DNA of 17,145 nt from positions 1 through 17,145 of the forward strand of contig JABGXK010000228.1 in NCBI GenBank assembly GCA_018675825.1, written 5' to 3'. Below are positions 14,860-17,145 of the stretch, one piece after another (the stretch's first letter is position 1; every line of letters starts with the position of its first letter). The position numbers were made by a program, and so were the translations under genes. This stretch comes from Flavobacteriales bacterium. GTDB lineage: Bacteria > Bacteroidota > Bacteroidia > Flavobacteriales > BACL11. Below the pieces are notes generated by a model that saw nothing but the letters and a program-made list of their open reading frames with translations, searched no databases and was not told the DNA's origin.

Positions 14860-15807
14860 ATGAGAGGTTTAATTATTTTCATAGCAATAATTTTCTTTTT
14901 CTCATGTAAGGAAGATATCAATCCTTTTGATTTTAATGGTTCTGATATTATTTCTAATGATGATACATTATATTTTTTAGATCCAACATCTTTCTCTGCT
15001 TTACATAATAATATATTTACACCTACATGTGCTAATTCAGGATGTCATGATGGTAATTTTGAGCCTGATTTTAGAACTATCGAAAGTTCTTATAACTCAT
15101 TAGTATATCAGCCAGTAATTAAAAATGATATTAATAACTCATTTTCTTATCGTGTAGATCCAGGAAATTCTACTAAATCTGTATTATATCATAGGTTAAT
15201 TGTAGATATTGATGGTATTTCAGGTATCATGCCATTATCTGCAGAATATAATCCTGAACATTATTGGTATGATCATGAAGTAGAGTATATTAATAATATT
15301 AAGGATTGGATTGATGAAGGAGCAAAAGATATTTTTGGTAATCTTCCACAATTACCAAATGATATTCCTCTGGGAAGAGGAATGATTGTTTTTGAAAGTG
15401 GTCAAATAAATAATCCATTAAGCAGAAATCTTCAAAATGGTACGGTTTTAGTCTCCAATAGTTTAGATTCTATAGATATATGGTTTAGTATAATTGATGA
15501 TGTGTTATCTTCAAATCAATTAACTTTTAATAAAATAAAATTATCAACCTCTTTACATAATTTTAGTAATATATCTGAAGAAAATTTAATAGTTGAAAAT
15601 ATGCCAATTAATGAGCTTGGTTTTTTCTCTACAAGTAATCTTGAGAGTTTTTTTCACAATTACACACTCGATTTATCAGTATATAATCCTGGTGATATAA
15701 TATATGTTAAGATATATGTTCAGGATGATATGAATCCAATTACAGAGATTCCAAATAATGGAGCTCCATTTTCATTTATAAAGTATTTTTCATTAACTAT
15801 TATTTAA
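14860..15807 (+). CDS. Lipoprotein with a CX4CH heme site (PSCyt1-like) and C-terminal beta domain
   Basis: A 315-residue lipoprotein starting at ATG 14860, 4 bp after the DUF1501-like stop. A TTG 18 bases upstream (14842) is in frame but would place extra residues before a good lipoprotein signal (lipid cysteine Cys16, FFFSCKED). Residues 52-64 (IFTPTCANSGCHD) hold a heme-type motif with four residues between the cysteines (Cys57, Cys62, His63). Then come SYRVDPGNSTKSVLYHRL (96-112), GIMPL (122-126, Met124 a possible distal ligand) and IKDWIDEGAKDIFG (147-160). The order heme, S-x-L-x-x-R/K-L, MP, W-I-x-x-GA is that of planctomycete-type PSCyt1 domains. Residues about 165-315 are beta-rich with no recognised motif. 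A role as electron carrier or heme-based sensor for the neighbouring DUF1501-like protein is inference. Confidence 0.8.
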   Translation: MRGLIIFIAIIFFFSCKEDINPFDFNGSDIISNDDTLYFLDPTSFSALHNNIFTPTCANSGCHDGNFEPDFRTIESSYNSLVYQPVIKNDINNSFSYRVDPGNSTKSVLYHRLIVDIDGISGIMPLSAEYNPEHYWYDHEVEYINNIKDWIDEGAKDIFGNLPQLPNDIPLGRGMIVFESGQINNPLSRNLQNGTVLVSNSLDSIDIWFSIIDDVLSSNQLTFNKIKLSTSLHNFSNISEENLIVENMPINELGFFSTSNLESFFHNYTLDLSVYNPGDIIYVKIYVQDDMNPITEIPNNGAPFSFIKYFSLTII

Positions 15808-15809
15808 TT

Positions 15810-16250
15810 GTGATTAGGTATATATACATATGTATTTTTATTGTGATTTTGATTTTACCATCTTGTACAAAAAATGAAGATGACATGTTTTTTGAAATTA
15901 ATTTAATAGACACTTATCCTTTAGAAATAATTGAATTTCAAGAGAATATATACGTAAAAGTTTTATATCAACATCCTCAAGGATATCTAGGTTTCTCTGA
16001 TCCAGATTATCTTTCATTAGAAGTTAAAGATAGTAGATTATCTCAAGCAGATTATTATCATCTTATTCCAATTACTCCTCCAAATAATTCCTTATCTATT
16101 ACAGGAGAAATCCTTGTTGAAATTGACTCTCCTTTTGTTTTTGGAAATGGATTAATTGAGTTAGTTAATTTTACTATAAGGATTCAGGATCAAAATTTAG
16201 TTTGGAGTAATGAGATTATAACTCCTAATATTTCGGTAAATAAGCAATGA
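15810..16250 (+). CDS. Small beta-rich lipoprotein of unknown function
   Basis: A 146-residue lipoprotein with signal ILILPSCTKNEDD (lipid cysteine Cys19). The start is GTG, 2 bp after the previous stop. The ATG at 15830 is out of frame, and the next in-frame candidate (GTG at 15843) would remove most of the signal. The mature part alternates polar and hydrophobic residues (YVKVLYQ, IVLEVKD-like strands, LVEIDSPFVFG, FTIRIQD), suggesting one beta-sandwich. It is similar in texture to the C-terminal half of the preceding heme lipoprotein, but I cannot show homology by eye. The last four bases overlap the next gene (ATGA). I do not recognise a family. Position suggests a structural partner in the same envelope assembly. 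Confidence 0.7.
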   Translation: MIRYIYICIFIVILILPSCTKNEDDMFFEINLIDTYPLEIIEFQENIYVKVLYQHPQGYLGFSDPDYLSLEVKDSRLSQADYYHLIPITPPNNSLSITGEILVEIDSPFVFGNGLIELVNFTIRIQDQNLVWSNEIITPNISVNKQ

Positions 16251-17145
16251 GATTTTATTTAGTATTCTTTCTGTTATTCTTTTGTTTCGAGATGCATGCT
16301 CAATATTTAATGTCTAATCAAACAGTAAATGATTGTGAAGGAACATTAAGTGATAGTGAAGCAAATTCACAACAAGCTGGATGGTATGATCATAATGAAA
16401 ATTTTGTTTTTACCATTTGCCCAAATGGGGCTGCTGCAATTATTATTGATTTTAGTTTTTTTAATACAGAACCAACAAATGATTATGTTCTAATTTATGA
16501 TGGACCCAATATTTCTTCTCCTGTTTTAGCAGGTCCTTTCTCTGGAATAAATACACCACCACAAATTATATCAAATGGATGTGTTACCATTGTTTTTGTT
16601 TCTGATCTAAATGTTGCTGCTGATGGTTTTAATTTAAGTTGGGAAACAATTATTGATGTTCCTGATCCTCCCCAATTAAGTTTAGTAACTAGCCCTTCAT
16701 GTAGTACCTCAGTTCTTGAAGTTCTATTAGATCAGAAGATACATTGTGATTCAGTTTATACTGCAAATATAAGTGTTGGAGGACAAATTAATCAAACTGT
16801 AAATGCGGTTCCTTTATCATGTTTAAATGATTCAACTAATTTAATCCAATTAAATTTATTTCCTGGATTAAATCAGAGTGGATCATACAATATATTTTTT
16901 CAATCATATTTTGAAGATGTTTGTGATAGCGTATGGTCTTTATCTTCATCATTAGTTTTTGATATTTTAGACTGTCCTTTAATAGTAGATTTAGTTACAG
17001 ATAATGATACTATCTGCTTAGGTGATTGTACAGACTTAAATGTATATGTTAGTGGTGGCGATGCTTCTACATATTTTTATAATTGGACACCAATTTTACC
17101 AAATAACTCTGGGCCTCATCAAGTTTGTCCAATAACAACTAGTCA
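16247..17145 (+). CDS. CUB-domain surface protein, probable T9SS cargo (N-terminal 299 residues, cut by window edge)
   Basis: The frame opens at ATG 16247, overlapping the previous stop (ATGA), and stays open to the last base. A signal peptide (1-18, cleavage near MHA-Q) is followed by a CUB domain at about 28-137: NDCEGTLSDSEA (28-39), GWYDHNENFVFTICP (45-59), NDYVLIYDGPN (77-87) and NGCVTIVFVSD (110-120). Then comes a cysteine-containing Ig-like region (about 140-245) and a partial PKD/SprB-like repeat starting CLGDCTDLNVYVSGGDAS (264-281) with the typical YNWTP (284-288). This is the usual architecture of very large Bacteroidota surface proteins that end in a T9SS sorting domain. That end lies outside the window, so the secretion route is inferred. 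It is the seventh consecutive exported product in the cluster and is probably its main surface-exposed component. Confidence 0.85.
   Translation, partial: MRFYLVFFLLFFCFEMHAQYLMSNQTVNDCEGTLSDSEANSQQAGWYDHNENFVFTICPNGAAAIIIDFSFFNTEPTNDYVLIYDGPNISSPVLAGPFSGINTPPQIISNGCVTIVFVSDLNVAADGFNLSWETIIDVPDPPQLSLVTSPSCSTSVLEVLLDQKIHCDSVYTANISVGGQINQTVNAVPLSCLNDSTNLIQLNLFPGLNQSGSYNIFFQSYFEDVCDSVWSLSSSLVFDILDCPLIVDLVTDNDTICLGDCTDLNVYVSGGDASTYFYNWTPILPNNSGPHQVCPITTS

Noticed and set aside
1..17145. CRISPR arrays, transposases, integrases, tRNA or rRNA genes
   Set aside because: No regularly spaced repeats, inverted terminal repeats, recombinase-like products or RNA gene signatures were seen on either strand.

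Overview
The window is AT-rich, tightly packed chromosomal DNA from a member of the Bacteroidota, most likely a marine-type member of the Flavobacteriales. Several things point there: a glyceraldehyde-3-phosphate dehydrogenase with the long N-terminal extension seen in that phylum, a secreted protein with a type IX secretion (T9SS) C-terminal sorting domain, many short-signal lipoproteins, DUF2279 and small Smr proteins, and -7 boxes of the TAnnTTTG type. Stop codons are TAA or TGA throughout and the standard code fits. There is no stretch of more than about 100 bases without a gene. I saw no rRNA or tRNA gene, insertion sequence, CRISPR array or convincing hairpin terminator.

Left block (1-4815): a partial gap gene runs leftward off the window. 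It is divergent from a rightward, translationally coupled set: dapF (peptidoglycan and lysine precursor), a GNAT acetyltransferase, a seven-heme cytochrome c/TPR lipoprotein, and mltG (glycan-terminating lytic transglycosylase). The cell-wall genes fit together; the multiheme cytochrome does not obviously belong with them.

Middle block (4844-10859): a phosphohexomutase, a DUF2279 exported protein and a small KOW-like/Smr protein run rightward. They meet, 2 bp apart, a leftward pair: an EamA-type transporter followed by a secreted TlpA-like thioredoxin with an N-terminal DUF4369-like region. yaaA (peroxide stress) diverges from the transporter gene.

Right block (10952-17145, running off the end): seven consecutive rightward genes all encode exported proteins, with junctions from 20-base overlaps to 4-base gaps. 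In order they are a cysteine-rich T9SS cargo with a Kazal-like motif, two lipoproteins built from related short helical repeats that resemble pieces of DUF1549/DUF1553, a Tat-exported DUF1501-like/alkaline-phosphatase-superfamily protein, a lipoprotein with a CX4CH heme site and a PSCyt1-like layout, a small beta-rich lipoprotein, and the start of a large CUB-domain surface protein. The order resembles the planctomycete DUF1549/DUF1553-DUF1501-cytochrome c modules, but reduced, split into lipoproteins and joined to T9SS-type surface proteins. This is the best candidate in the window for an undescribed envelope system. Its function cannot be read from sequence alone.
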